Assembly (NCBI GenBank): GCA_001599815.1
Contig: BCIA01000002.1
Coordinates: 744,001 to 808,000, forward strand
Length of the DNA stretch: 64,000 nt
Origin: Furcasterigmium furcatum
Taxonomy: Eukaryota; Ascomycota; Sordariomycetes; Glomerellales; Plectosphaerellaceae
Reading direction: 5' to 3'
The stretch's first letter is position 1, and every line of letters starts with the position of its first letter. A program made the position numbers and the translations under genes. Positions 51,600 to 61,076 of the stretch are shown here, in pieces. The notes under the pieces were generated by a model, which saw only the letters and a list, made by a program, of their open reading frames with translations, was not told the origin of the DNA and did not search any database.

Positions 51600-54248
51600 C
51601 CGTTCATCACTGGGGTAGTGGGATTTGAAGAGATGCGCTATTCTGCGGACCCGGCCCTTGTCTTTCCGGATGAGAACCAGCAGCCATACGACGTGTTGCA
51701 GCTGAAAGTGCCCATCACTGACCTTCCCATCCCAGTTCCCCTCCTGACAAAGCTATGGGACACGGCGGGAACCATCTTCAAAGAGTGCAGCATCGAAGAT
51801 GGACACGGTGACAAGTGGTTCAGGGCCAATATGCAGCACCAGGACGACGCCCTGAACCTCGTGTCTTTTGCGCTCCGTTCTGCCGCAAAGCACCTCGGCA
51901 TCTGGGCCGTTCACTCGCGGGATACGGAGGTCTTCATGGCCCTGGACGAGCAGCTCAAGCTTCCCGAGGTCTACCATCTGCGGGACACAAGGGTGAGGGG
52001 CGCATCGACCGTCTTCAACAAGCCCGACGCAGCCAAAGTGTTTGCCGACATGTACGCGAAACGGCCGCTGCCCATCGAGATCGATGCGCAGCTCATCCAG
52101 GCGGACGGTGCAATGCAAGGGTCCAACCAGATGGTTGGGCGCCTTGATTCAGGGCGTCTGTCTTATCCTACTCTTCTCTTCCGACTCTGCATCAATCCCA
52201 CTGCTCTCGCCCATGCTAGCTGGCTGCATCTTCCCAAGGACGGCACGAGCAGGGGCATTCGGCGAGATGTCATCAACGATTCGACTCTGTCGGTCCATAT
52301 GACGCCCCACGACGTTGAGCCCACGCTCAAGTCGCTCAAGCCTTTCAGCACCTTGTTCGGCTCTGCCTCCGATGTCAAGCTTCAGTCACCTCTGAGGCCA
52401 CCGTCCTTCATGACGACCAAGACCGCTCTTCGGCCTGACCAAGAGTTCACCGTGCAGTGGATGATGGACAAGGAAGACAGGAACGAGTTATTTACCGAGC
52501 AAGAAATCGAAGAGTACAGAGTCCCTCACACCCCCATTCGCCTTCGGGCATCTGCCCAGACTATCAACCGTTCCCGAGGCGGCGTCCTCGCTCACGACGT
52601 GGGCTACGGCAAAACAATCGTCACACTGGCGCTTATCGATCTTCAACGTCAAAGGCACCCTCAGGGCTCTATCTCGGAGCGAAGCACGTGGACCGAGGAA
52701 CGCCACGTCCATCTGCGGGCAACCTTGATCATCTGCCCTCCGCAGATTCTCGACCAGTGGAAGAGTGAAGCAAAGAAATTCCTCGGCAAGGAATGGAAGG
52801 TTTTGATCATCCGGTCGCCGGAGGAGATAACGAAGCTTCATGATTCTCATGATTCCAAAGCGGACATCATCATCGTCAACTGCAAGGTGTTCGGCTTGCC
52901 CCGGTACCGGGAGACGATCAGAACTTTGTCCGCGGCCCCCGAGAGTCTCGATGCCTCCGACAAGTTTACCGACAGGACGTTCAACGATCTCCGGAGGAGG
53001 GATCTGGACGCGCTTGGTTCTTTGCGCGACTATTGTGTCAACAACCCCAGAAAGAACATGGCCGACGAGATTCGCACCCGCCGTCAAGAAACAGAGAAGA
53101 TCAACCAGCTGGCAAGCAACGAAAGGGTTCCCGATTCACATCGGAAGGCGGCCACAAACATCAAGGGGGCTCCGAAGCGGGCTGGCGCCAGTGACACCAA
53201 AGTTGCCCGCAAGAAGGCCGGTGCTGCTCTCAACGCCAGGCAGGCCGCGGCAGCCCTGCTCAAGGGCTCTGTTCTCGAGCTCTTTACTTTTGAAAGAGTT
53301 GTTTTGGACGAATTCTCTTACGAGGACAGGCACACCTCGTCCTTCGTTCGGAACGTGGTCGCTGGTTCTAAATGGGTTCTCTCCGGGACGCCGCCTCTTG
53401 CTGACCTGGACCATGTGTGCAGGATTGGACACCTCATCGACATCCATGTTGCTCGTGCCGAGCCCACCGTGCCGGAGCATTTCCCAACGATCACACGGGG
53501 ACCTGTAATTGACGAATACACCGCATCTGAGAGCCTGCGCCGGTACGGCGAGCCCAAGTCCGCCCGTTTTGCGCTTGAGCGCCATGAACAGGCCGTGCGT
53601 TTCCTCCTCAGCAAGCTTCGAAGGCGGGAGACCGACACAAAGGACATCAAGGTCTTAGAAAAGGTCGTCGTTGCTCATATGGATCCCATCACGACGATCA
53701 TCTACGCCGAGCTGCAGCAACTCCTGTGCGATTCCAAGTGGGATGCCAACCATGTACACCAAGGGATGCGTCCCATCATCACAGGCCTGGTTGCGGAGCA
53801 AAGCCGCAGAGTGAAGGAGTCCCTAATCAAGACCCTCACCAACGTCGTCGACATCATGCTCCTACAGGCTTCGTCGAATCTCTCAGAGTACTCTCGACTG
53901 TTCAAGGCACACAGGCAGGTTGGCACCCCACTGACAAGCCCTTTCGACCTCTTCAGCGAGATTCGACGCGTGTACCGCGACGAGTTGGACATCCTCAAGG
54001 AGAGAATGAAGAGCCTCTTTGACAGGTTCATGTACGTGGCAGCGAGGGCCAAGGCAAGCATCAAGTTCTTGGAGGCCAAGGCAAACACCAAGCCCTTGAA
54101 GGCCAAGATCGCCGAGCATGAGCGCAAGATGGGCGACTATGTCGCTCACTTCCAAGACTATGTCACTGACCTACACTCCGACGCGCCTAAGCGCATGGGC
54201 GGCGGGGATATCAGAGACCATCTCCGTCTGGCACTGGCGTCGGCCTAG
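51600..54248 (+). CDS. DNMT5-type protein, segment 2: SNF2 ATPase lobe 1
   Basis: In the same frame as segment 1, directly after its stop; the first ATG is at 51633. The encoded 870-880 residues carry the N-terminal SNF2 lobe: Walker A region LAHDVGYGKT, motif Ia TLIICPPQILDQW, the DEAH-box position as DEFSYED (the variant I associate with DNMT5-like ATPases), and motif III LSGTPPL. A positively charged insertion (about 53040-53250) separates motif Ia from the DEFS box, and a helical, coiled-coil-like region follows. It ends at the second TAG. It lacks the helicase C lobe and cannot be a complete ATPase alone, which argues that it belongs to one longer protein. Nothing upstream of 51600 looks like a separate promoter. 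Confidence 0.8.
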   Translation, partial: PFITGVVGFEEMRYSADPALVFPDENQQPYDVLQLKVPITDLPIPVPLLTKLWDTAGTIFKECSIEDGHGDKWFRANMQHQDDALNLVSFALRSAAKHLGIWAVHSRDTEVFMALDEQLKLPEVYHLRDTRVRGASTVFNKPDAAKVFADMYAKRPLPIEIDAQLIQADGAMQGSNQMVGRLDSGRLSYPTLLFRLCINPTALAHASWLHLPKDGTSRGIRRDVINDSTLSVHMTPHDVEPTLKSLKPFSTLFGSASDVKLQSPLRPPSFMTTKTALRPDQEFTVQWMMDKEDRNELFTEQEIEEYRVPHTPIRLRASAQTINRSRGGVLAHDVGYGKTIVTLALIDLQRQRHPQGSISERSTWTEERHVHLRATLIICPPQILDQWKSEAKKFLGKEWKVLIIRSPEEITKLHDSHDSKADIIIVNCKVFGLPRYRETIRTLSAAPESLDASDKFTDRTFNDLRRRDLDALGSLRDYCVNNPRKNMADEIRTRRQETEKINQLASNERVPDSHRKAATNIKGAPKRAGASDTKVARKKAGAALNARQAAAALLKGSVLELFTFERVVLDEFSYEDRHTSSFVRNVVAGSKWVLSGTPPLADLDHVCRIGHLIDIHVARAEPTVPEHFPTITRGPVIDEYTASESLRRYGEPKSARFALERHEQAVRFLLSKLRRRETDTKDIKVLEKVVVAHMDPITTIIYAELQQLLCDSKWDANHVHQGMRPIITGLVAEQSRRVKESLIKTLTNVVDIMLLQASSNLSEYSRLFKAHRQVGTPLTSPFDLFSEIRRVYRDELDILKERMKSLFDRFMYVAARAKASIKFLEAKANTKPLKAKIAEHERKMGDYVAHFQDYVTDLHSDAPKRMGGGDIRDHLRLALASA

Positions 54249-55913
54249 GAGGGCGACGCGAAGTTGACGGACCAAGATGCCTGGCTCGACAGCAACGAAT
54301 GGATCGCAGACGGACCCATGAAGTATCACGCCGACAGCTGGTTCAAGCTTACCGAGATGGAGATCGACGAGATGCATGTCGAAGAGGGAACGGAGCACGC
54401 GCACTTGGTTAGCAAAGCCCGAGGAGCAGTGCCGACTCTGCAGGAGGAGACCGGTCAAGTCATCAAGCGGATCTTAGATGACCACCGGAATGCCAACTCC
54501 GAGGAATACGCGCGGGCTGCTGGTCTCAAGGGCTCTGCCACTTTGGAAAAGTACTGGAACGGCAAGCTCGTGGCAGCCGAGTTTGAATTTGGCAGGAAGC
54601 TTCATCATGATCGACCGGTCAAGGGCAACGTTTACCGTGAACGCGGAGCCGAGGTTGATCAAGCCATTAGTCAAATGATGATGGTCTTCCAGAGCATCGA
54701 CGCCGGCACCCGTGAGTTTGTTACTCTCTCTCGCCAGATCAAGGTCTTGGATGTCATGGCTGGCCTCCTCGACAGCGAAAGCTTCAGTTGTTCCAGGTGC
54801 CATTCTAGGACAAACGACCCATCCCTGCTCTATCTTTTCATCAGTTGTGGCCATGTTCTCTGTGGAAAGTGCGAGAGCGAGTTCGACAGGACGGAGCACA
54901 TCCAGTGCCCGATCAAGGGCTGCGACTGTGTCATCAAGTCTGCGCTCTTTGCTTGCAGCTCACTCTTCCAGGGAGGCATGGAGATCCCGCAAAGCCTGGA
55001 AACCGCAAGCGGAAAAGTGCAAAAGATCGTCGACACCATCGAGATTCAGGTCCCCGAGGATGAAAAGGTTCTGCTCTTTGTGACCACCCCGGTGCTCAAG
55101 ACCCAGTTGGGCAACGAGCTCAGACGGAAGAAGATTGGTTTCTACGAGACCAAGGGTGGGGAAAGGGATGCAGAGGTCATCACCGGCTTCAAGGAACACC
55201 CCGGACGGGCCGTTCTCCTTCAGACGCTCATGTCGTCGGAGTCGGCGGGCACGAACCTCACCGAGGCAAACCACATCATGTTCGCCGCGCCGCTCCACAC
55301 GGACACCCAAAACTATTACATGTACGAGCGACAGGCCAGGGGACGGGCGGTTCGCTTCGGCCAGAAGAGGGACGTGACTGTCTATCACTTTGTCACAGCT
55401 TACACCATCGAGGTGGACATTCTCCAGCGTCGCTTCCGGCAGCAGCTCAGAGTCAAGCAAGGCTCGGACCACGTCGTGATCGATACCAAGAGCCGCGATG
55501 AATGGTCGAAGCAGCTTCTCTTCGGCAGCACGTTCACAGTTCGGCAGCACCGGGACCGCCGTGACCCTGTCATGGTCTCGCCTTTCGAGATTGGCCAGGT
55601 GGTCCCCTCGGCCGCGACCGCCACCGCCGCTGACATGAAGAACGGGATGACCCCGAAGCCTCCTGGCGACAGCACTCTTACCAAGCTCCAGAGATGGCTT
55701 GCCGAGCTGGCGAAAGTGACCGACGAAAATGGCAAAGTGACCGACCCCGAAAGTCCTACTGAGGGTGCCGCACGCCGCGAGAAGGAGACTTCGAGGAACT
55801 ACAACGCCGATATCGGTGCTTTCGTTGCGCCTGAACACATTCGGAAGTTGCTTTGCTTTGGAGACCTCGAGGAGTGGCAGGACGAGCTCGTTGTCGACAG
55901 CACCGCCCAGTAA
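54249..55913 (+). CDS. DNMT5-type protein, segment 3: RING and helicase C lobe
   Basis: In the same frame as segments 1 and 2, after the second TAG; the first ATG is near 54318. A RING-like cluster (CSRC, then SCGHVLC, GKC, CPIKGC) lies at about 54787-54920. The SNF2 C lobe follows: VLLFVTTPVLKTQL (motif IV), LLQTLMSSESAGTNLTEANHI (motif V region) and ERQARGRAVRFGQ with its arginine finger (motif VI). This lobe pairs with the segment 2 lobe to form a full SNF2 motor. The tail of about 150 residues is charged, with DENGKVTDPE repeats, and ends in a conserved-looking LCFGDLEEW. True stop TAA at 55911-55913. Confidence 0.8.
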   Translation, partial: EGDAKLTDQDAWLDSNEWIADGPMKYHADSWFKLTEMEIDEMHVEEGTEHAHLVSKARGAVPTLQEETGQVIKRILDDHRNANSEEYARAAGLKGSATLEKYWNGKLVAAEFEFGRKLHHDRPVKGNVYRERGAEVDQAISQMMMVFQSIDAGTREFVTLSRQIKVLDVMAGLLDSESFSCSRCHSRTNDPSLLYLFISCGHVLCGKCESEFDRTEHIQCPIKGCDCVIKSALFACSSLFQGGMEIPQSLETASGKVQKIVDTIEIQVPEDEKVLLFVTTPVLKTQLGNELRRKKIGFYETKGGERDAEVITGFKEHPGRAVLLQTLMSSESAGTNLTEANHIMFAAPLHTDTQNYYMYERQARGRAVRFGQKRDVTVYHFVTAYTIEVDILQRRFRQQLRVKQGSDHVVIDTKSRDEWSKQLLFGSTFTVRQHRDRRDPVMVSPFEIGQVVPSAATATAADMKNGMTPKPPGDSTLTKLQRWLAELAKVTDENGKVTDPESPTEGAARREKETSRNYNADIGAFVAPEHIRKLLCFGDLEEWQDELVVDSTAQ

Positions 55914-56483
55914 ACGGGCATTTGCGACATCGCTTTCTCGCGAGGGCATGCAGCACCGCTTTCGCCTTGAGGGAGCATCCACACACAAGGGATGCCGCCT
56001 GGCCTCGCAGGGGCTGGAAAGGAGGAAATGGCTTGGGAGTTTGGGGTTTCATTATGTCTGAGTAGCTGCCTCGCGGGGGCATATAAGGCGGGAGACTCGG
56101 CTCCCCGCTGATTGGCATTGACGAAGCTTGACTACCGAGTCTGGATGCGAAGGACTTTGGAACCTGGTCTGTTGCGGAGGATAGGTCAGGAAAGGGAGGA
56201 TGCTGGGCCTTGGCCTTGCTTTGCTGCCGAGGCTGCGAATCGTGCTGGGCTGGGATGAAAGGGGTTGATACACGGCCAAAAGATTGTCGTGCTGAAAACG
56301 AGAAAACCCCCCAAAAAACATTGTACTGCTACTTTTATACACATAAAAAAACCCAAAAAACTGTACAAACAAAAACTCTTGCTTTCCATTGTGATCGATT
56401 TGAGGTATCTCAGCTAAGTCCTGACATCAACGACAGTATTACCCCCTCCCGAGCTTCCGGCAGATGAGTACATTTGAAGCACC
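55914..56483. other. Convergent intergenic region
   Basis: About 570 bp between the 3' ends of the DNMT5-type gene (plus) and the ureidoglycolate lyase gene (minus). An A-rich stretch (56300-56385) probably lies in a 3' UTR. No gene was seen. Confidence 0.5.
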
Positions 56484-57281
56484 TCAGAGCCTCGCCAACC
56501 CGATCCGGTCCGGCACCTCCACAACGATCCTCCCCTCGCCGCTCCCGCCGCCGAACACGACCTCCTGGCAGTCCTCAATGGCCACGCCGTTGGCAAACTG
56601 CGACACGACAAAGTCGACGGCGGTCCCCGGCGGGCCCAGGGCCACCATGGGCGCGTGCCACGTCCCCGCGCCGTAGGTGACGGCCTGGTTCCCCGAGGCG
56701 ACGAACGCCTGCAGGCGCTTGAGGTCGGGCATGCCCCTCCCCGGGAGCCTCGAGTCCTCCCTGTCCGAGGGGGCGGGGAGGGCCTCGTCCCGCGCGGCGG
56801 GCGCGAGGGTGGGCGCGACGATGACGAGGTACGCGGAGCCGTGGGGCGGGGCCATGGGGACGAAAGTCTGGGTGGTGAAGGGGTGGCGCTCGAGGATGCT
56901 GACCTCGAAGAGGCCGGCGCCGGTGCGGGGGTTGGTGTTGTAGGGGAGGAGGGTTGAGATGGGCGGCGGGACGGGAGGGGGAGTGTGCTCGATGTGGCGG
57001 GAGGCGCAGACGAAGATGTTGAGGACGGGCTTGCCGGGGGTGCCGCTGGGGGCCTGGGCGTAGAGGTCTGCGGGCTTGGAGGGGTGCTGGTACTTGATGG
57101 CGGTGCCCTGGTTGGCGGGGATGGCGTCGAGGGAGAGGTTCCTGGGGAGGGAGGGCGAGGGGCGGATGGTGGGATGGGGGTTCTCGAGGACGTAGCCGAA
57201 GGGGGAGAAAGAGAGCCGTGTTAATGGCAGGGCGGGGATGCGCTGGGTCTCGCCGTCGAGGTTGAGCTTTACCGGGGCCAT
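56484..57281 (-). CDS. DAL3: Ureidoglycolate lyase (ureidoglycolate hydrolase family)
   Basis: Single-exon, 265 residues from the Met at 57281. The family converts ureidoglycolate to glyoxylate and urea, the last step of allantoin (purine) degradation. Recognisable family segments are FSPFGYVLENP at about 26-36, GTAIKYQHPSKPADLY, LNIFVCASR, VSILERHPFTTQTFVPM at about 128-144, AYLVIVAP, QAVTYGAGTWHAPM at about 199-212 with the conserved His, and VDFVVSQFANGVAIEDC. A longer in-frame start at 57335 would add 18 residues rich in His/Ser/Thr and is less likely. No allantoinase or allantoicase gene lies in the window. Confidence 0.92.
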   Translation of the reverse strand: MAPVKLNLDGETQRIPALPLTRLSFSPFGYVLENPHPTIRPSPSLPRNLSLDAIPANQGTAIKYQHPSKPADLYAQAPSGTPGKPVLNIFVCASRHIEHTPPPVPPPISTLLPYNTNPRTGAGLFEVSILERHPFTTQTFVPMAPPHGSAYLVIVAPTLAPAARDEALPAPSDREDSRLPGRGMPDLKRLQAFVASGNQAVTYGAGTWHAPMVALGPPGTAVDFVVSQFANGVAIEDCQEVVFGGGSGEGRIVVEVPDRIGLARL

Positions 57282-58075
57282 TGTAGCGGTGGTTTTGTGG
57301 GAGAAGTGGTGAGATGGGTGAGATGTGAGGTTCAAGATGAAAGAGGCGAGTGAGGTGAGGTGAGGTTGTCCGAGATGTGGACGGCGGCCCGTTCCGGTGA
57401 GGGGCCGGGGGTGGGGTGCCGAGGTGCGGTGGAGTGATGGTGTTTGTTAGTGTTGGTATGAGACAAAGCGCTTGACACTAGCAAATATGATCTAACTCGA
57501 AGCACATGCCAGAAGCGTCCCGGAGCTGGCTTGACAGTTACATGTACTCAATGGCAAGTTAGGAGATATATCGATATCAATATAGATTTTCTCGCCGTCA
57601 TACCCATACGCCTCATTGGTAGTTGTACATGCGATGTGATAGAAGAACGAAATCGCCCAAGTTAGAGTACGATTCACTCCATTCTGCCCGTCATCGCTCG
57701 TGGCGGAGAGGTAATACCATTTCTCTGTTGAGTATGTTGATCATACGCAAGACAGTCGAGATGAGCCGTCATCTTAATACTTGCACGCGGAATCGTCGAT
57801 GGGCATGGGAACTTATTAGACATCACACATGAAAGACACATAGTTGCGGGGTTAGATACATAGTAATTCGTGGAATAATGTTAATACTCTACCTTGCCTA
57901 CGGGCTGACTTGATATTGAGTCTCAGAAAACTGAGATGGCCTCTGACTGAGCTAGAGGCAGTCCTACTACCTGGTAAGACTTTGAGCAGCTCTAAAGAAT
58001 ACCTATCTGGACGGCAATACAGCTGGGGCTGGACCGGCCATGTATTCTGCGACTGCGATCCTCGTGCCGTTCCAC
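57282..58075. other. Intergenic region containing one copy of a dispersed repeat
   Basis: About 800 bp between two minus-strand genes. The first 150 bp should hold the ureidoglycolate lyase promoter. The segment 57924-58060 resembles 62033-62160 (see repeat entries). Otherwise AT-richer than its surroundings and without a gene. Confidence 0.5.
57924..58060. repeat. Dispersed repeat, copy A
   Basis: About 135 bp sharing a 17-bp exact core (AAACTGAGATGGCCTCT) and ordered matching blocks (TACCT.TCT, GGCAA.A.AGC, CTGGCC/CCGGCC..GTAT, TGCGAT.CTCGT) with 62033-62160. The copies have diverged and contain no frame or terminal repeats that I can see. Confidence 0.6.
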
Positions 58076-59137
58076 TTACCTTTCCCTATTGGCATCACCT
58101 GCGTGGTTTCGCCAAGGCCTCCTGAGGACGGGGATCTTGGCCATGAGCTCCGTGATCATGTGTCGCAGACGATTCTTCCTCCGCTCAGTGCCGAACTCGG
58201 GCACGACGAGCTGGAGGTTGGTGATCTGCCATACAACCAGGATACTTCCCTCCTCCCACATGTATCGGAGGAACTGCTGGACAGGCTCCTCACGGGGGTC
58301 TGGGGGTGCGCCGAGGACGCAGACACCGGCGCAGACGGCGCTCAGAAGGGGAATGGACCACTTACCGAGGTGGGATGTGTCCTGGATGAGCCCGGCATCG
58401 GAAGGCGACCTGACCACGGCGTCCCAGAACTGACGAGGCCAGCGAGCGGCGATGGCCATGTTGCTACTGGTTTCAACGCTGTTGCCCGTCTCGACGAGGG
58501 ACTCGAAGAACAAGACGAGGACAAGGGTGACGGCTCGGAGTTGTGCCTCCTCTCTGTTGATCAGGCCATCTGGGCGCCTGACGAAGTCGAGAGGGTCATG
58601 AGGGTTCCTGGGAACGATCCCAGGCGGCGTTCGAAGGAACCCATGCATGCGCAGGAGGCCCAGAATCACCGCCGGAGAGTCGTGGTGGACAATGCCTGCA
58701 TAGAGGTTCTCGCCAAAGCCGAGGATGCAGTTTGTCATCATGATCATGCCGATGAGCTGACCGAAGAGGAAAGCCTCCGAGATGTCGGGATTAGGTCGGA
58801 GGCGTACATGCCAGACTTCTAAGCCGTCCCGGAAGGGAGCCCACTCGATGAGGAGACACTTCAGAACGAAGGCCCAAGGGGATTTGGTGAACCAACGGAG
58901 GGTCTGAAGAAGGTTGGCACGGCTGTTAGTAACCGTGTAAACGAAGAGGAAGCATGCATGAACGGTCGTAGTCAAGAGCAGGCCGTAGATGAAAGCGGTG
59001 ATGGGCATGCATAGTGCGCCCCAGTAGAAGCCCACGATGACTTTGAAGACGCCTTGCCATGATGTAACCGATCCCATGTAGGAGGCAACAGTCACGACGG
59101 CGAAGACCAGAATCGCTATATCGTTGCGCCACGGCAT
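58076..59137 (-). CDS. Unknown multi-pass membrane protein
   Basis: I do not recognise this family. The 353-residue frame from the Met at 59137 (MPWRNDIAI) begins with hydrophobic segments at about 6-24, 32-50 and 55-72 (AFIYGLLLTTTVHACFLFVYTV), then a cytosolic-looking stretch, a further segment (FLFGQLIGMIMMTNCILGF), another at about 190-205 (VTLVLVLFFESLV) and one near 255-275 (IPLLSAVCAGVCVLG). This suggests five or six membrane helices with a basic C-terminus. Cytosolic loops contain WAPFRDGLEVWHVRLRP and HGFLRTPPGIVPRNP. A longer start at 59281 would add a Ser/His-rich N-terminus encoded by a microsatellite. No intron was needed. Confidence 0.6.
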   Translation of the reverse strand: MPWRNDIAILVFAVVTVASYMGSVTSWQGVFKVIVGFYWGALCMPITAFIYGLLLTTTVHACFLFVYTVTNSRANLLQTLRWFTKSPWAFVLKCLLIEWAPFRDGLEVWHVRLRPNPDISEAFLFGQLIGMIMMTNCILGFGENLYAGIVHHDSPAVILGLLRMHGFLRTPPGIVPRNPHDPLDFVRRPDGLINREEAQLRAVTLVLVLFFESLVETGNSVETSSNMAIAARWPRQFWDAVVRSPSDAGLIQDTSHLGKWSIPLLSAVCAGVCVLGAPPDPREEPVQQFLRYMWEEGSILVVWQITNLQLVVPEFGTERRKNRLRHMITELMAKIPVLRRPWRNHAGDANRER

Positions 59138-59914
59138 TGCCGTTGTTGTGTGATTGTGAGTGTGTTGCTGGTGATGGTGATGGTGATGGTGATGGTGATG
59201 GGTAGCAGAAGCAGAAGATGATGATCGAAGTCCACACCGCACCCACATCGCCGCAAGAGACGTTGCTTTATAGGCATGCAACCGGTTATCGGTAATGATT
59301 TCTATGGCATGTATGCGAAGAAGCCACCGGCACCGGGGCGCGTTCTAGGTAGCTGATCTGGGTTCATGGCCCTGACACTTGCGAGTCGGTTGGAAGCATG
59401 CTGGTTGAGCACGGACGGACCACACTGACAAGACATATCCGATGCTGTTGAAGGAAACACAGAGCTAGTTGGTGGCATAGCAAGAGTAGTACGGGCTGAA
59501 TTGTTGTGGCAGGACTGTTGGCTGAGCTTCGAAATGGAAGTTGTTCAGGTTGAAGTTCAATGTCCTGGAATACGGAACCTGGACAAGCCTTCAGTGGGGT
59601 CGCGCCGGCATTTGTGGTTGGTCAGCCATTCAAGGAAGCCGTCAGGTACGGGCACAGGGATCTTGGTTTGAGGACAGCGCTACCGTAAGTGCTGCAGGTG
59701 CGGTGACGCAGTGACGGCGACCCGAGGTGTCGCCTGCCCAAGAATTTGAGCTCCGCCGCCAACTTCAACACCACCACCACCTGTCCTCTGCTGCGTCTTT
59801 GTCCTCGTTGCTTTTTGTCCGCATCTTCTGCCCTCGACCGGGTTCCTTCTCTTTCCTACCCTCTCTAGAGGCCCCTGAGATGACAAGATACATGTTCAGA
59901 CGACAACTGCAATA
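59138..59914. other. Divergent intergenic region with microsatellite
   Basis: About 780 bp between the divergent membrane-protein and J-domain genes, so it holds both promoters. A (GGTGAT)n microsatellite lies at 59170-59201. The stretch 59750-59870 is C/T-rich, as expected for the J-domain gene's leader. Confidence 0.5.
59170..59201 (-). repeat. (ATCACC)n microsatellite
   Basis: Five perfect GGTGAT units on the plus strand, 33 bp upstream of the likely start of the minus-strand membrane-protein gene. Read in the upstream-extended frame they encode polyhistidine. Confidence 0.85.
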
Positions 59915-61076
59915 ATGTCTGGCTTCATCTCCCTCATGGGGTGGTCATTCCTCCCCGGTGTATGCGCCTCCTCCAACATGTCTCCCTCTCCGCGGCCTCA
60001 TGACTGACCATCGCCTCCCACAGTTCATCACCGGCTGGGTACAGTCCGTCTACTACGGCATGACCATCCGTGCCGGCGATCCCCGCCCCCAGCCCGGCTC
60101 CCAGCGCTTCGTGTCCCACCGACGCAAGATCCATCTCCTCGTCGTCACCGCGTACCTCCTCTACACCCTCTACGAGGCGCATCACGACCTCACGCGCCAG
60201 GGCACCTTCTACTCCGACCTCGGCCTCTCCTCCCTCCTCGCCGAAGACAAGGAGATCAAGTCCCGCTTCCGCCGCCTCGCCGCCCTCCACCACCCCGACA
60301 AGGTCTCCTCCGACACCCAAGGCGCCGCCGAGCGCTTCATCGCCCTCAAACTCGCCTCCGAAACCCTCCTCGACCCCGCCCGCCGCTTCGCATACGACCG
60401 CTTCGGCCCCGAGATCACCCGCTGGCAGCGCCTCACCACCGTCCGCGACTTCTTATCCCGCGGCGTCTTCCAGCACGTCCTCCCCCACTACGCCATCGCC
60501 GCCATCGCCCTCTACGGCTTCAGCTGGCTCGGCTACCTCAACTGGGGCCGCTACTGGCGCTGGGTCATCCTCATCGCCCTCTGCGTCGTCGAGTGCCACA
60601 TCGTCACCCGCCCCCGCGTCCCCGTCCTCCTCGCCCTCGTCAACGCCCTCACGGCCACCTTCGGCCGCGCGCCCTACCTCCCCTTCCAGGTCATCACCCT
60701 CCTCCGCAAGGCCGCCATCACCCTCTACATTGCCTTCAACCAGCTCGGCCCGATATTCGACTCGTACATGCAGCAGAGCCGCCGCAAGGGCGGAGGCGGC
60801 GCGTTGCAGGACGATGACGAGGACGCCCTCAACAAGAGCCTCGGCCACCTCGAGGAGTTGACCGCCGCCCTCGACAAGGACACCTCGAAGCTCCTTAACC
60901 TGGAGCTGGTGCCGTTCGCCGGGGACCCGGAGGCCATGTCCAACGTCAAGGGCAAGGTCAAGGAGTGGCTGGTGCAGAACACGATCAGGTCCGACCCGAT
61001 GGTGATGGATGCCGTCGGCAGCTCGTTCAAGCGGCGGAGGACCGACGCGCCGGCTGGTGCGCGGGGGACCAAGTGA
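59915..61076 (+). CDS. Membrane-anchored J-domain (DnaJ/Hsp40) protein
   Basis: Two exons, join(59915-59959, 60024-61076), 365 residues. The 64-nt intron (GTATGC, branch CTGACC, acceptor CCCACAG) joins LPG to FITGW. A hydrophobic N-terminal region and a helix near 50-66 (IHLLVVTAYLLYTLY) precede the J domain (about 77-145), whose essential HPD motif is at residues 105-107 (LHHPDK). Two or three more hydrophobic segments follow (YAIAAIALYGFSWLGYL, WRWVILIALCVVECHIV, then near VPVLLALVNAL), and a charged C-terminus ends in a basic KRRRTD segment. The topology suggests an ER or other endomembrane co-chaperone that recruits Hsp70. Related fungal proteins are annotated as DnaJ membrane proteins; the precise orthologue is not certain. 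Confidence 0.87.

Larger units (their letters stand above)
48498..55913 (+). pseudogene. DNMT5-type DNA methyltransferase gene, interrupted by two in-frame stops
   Basis: join(48498-49039, 49091-55913) is one reading frame of 2,455 codons containing the complete DNMT5 domain order: cytosine-C5 methyltransferase, linker, SNF2 ATPase lobe 1, RING, helicase C lobe. This matches the size of known fungal DNMT5 (about 2,300-2,400 residues), an ATP-dependent maintenance methylase for CG sites. Two TAG codons, at 51597-51599 (codon 1017) and 54246-54248 (codon 1900), break it; no frameshift occurs across either. No convincing intron removes them: a weak candidate (51520-51618) could excise the first, none the second. 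Key motifs survive in all segments, so the damage, if real, is recent. Assembly error, readthrough or three separate products remain possible. The first Met is at 48498; an in-frame Met at 48621 lies nearer the conserved part. Confidence 0.7.

Noticed and set aside
51520..51618. Candidate 99-nt intron (GTATTT donor, GGGGTAG acceptor) that would remove the first DNMT5 stop in frame.
   Set aside because: The donor is weak, the only clear branch-site motif lies more than 70 nt from the acceptor, and the acceptor lacks a pyrimidine tract. It also leaves the second TAG unexplained. Kept only as a possibility.
54034..54248. Candidate intron from GTACGT to CCTAG that would remove the second DNMT5 stop.
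   Set aside because: It would delete about 70 codons of helical, protein-like sequence and is much longer than local introns. No better donor is present near the stop.
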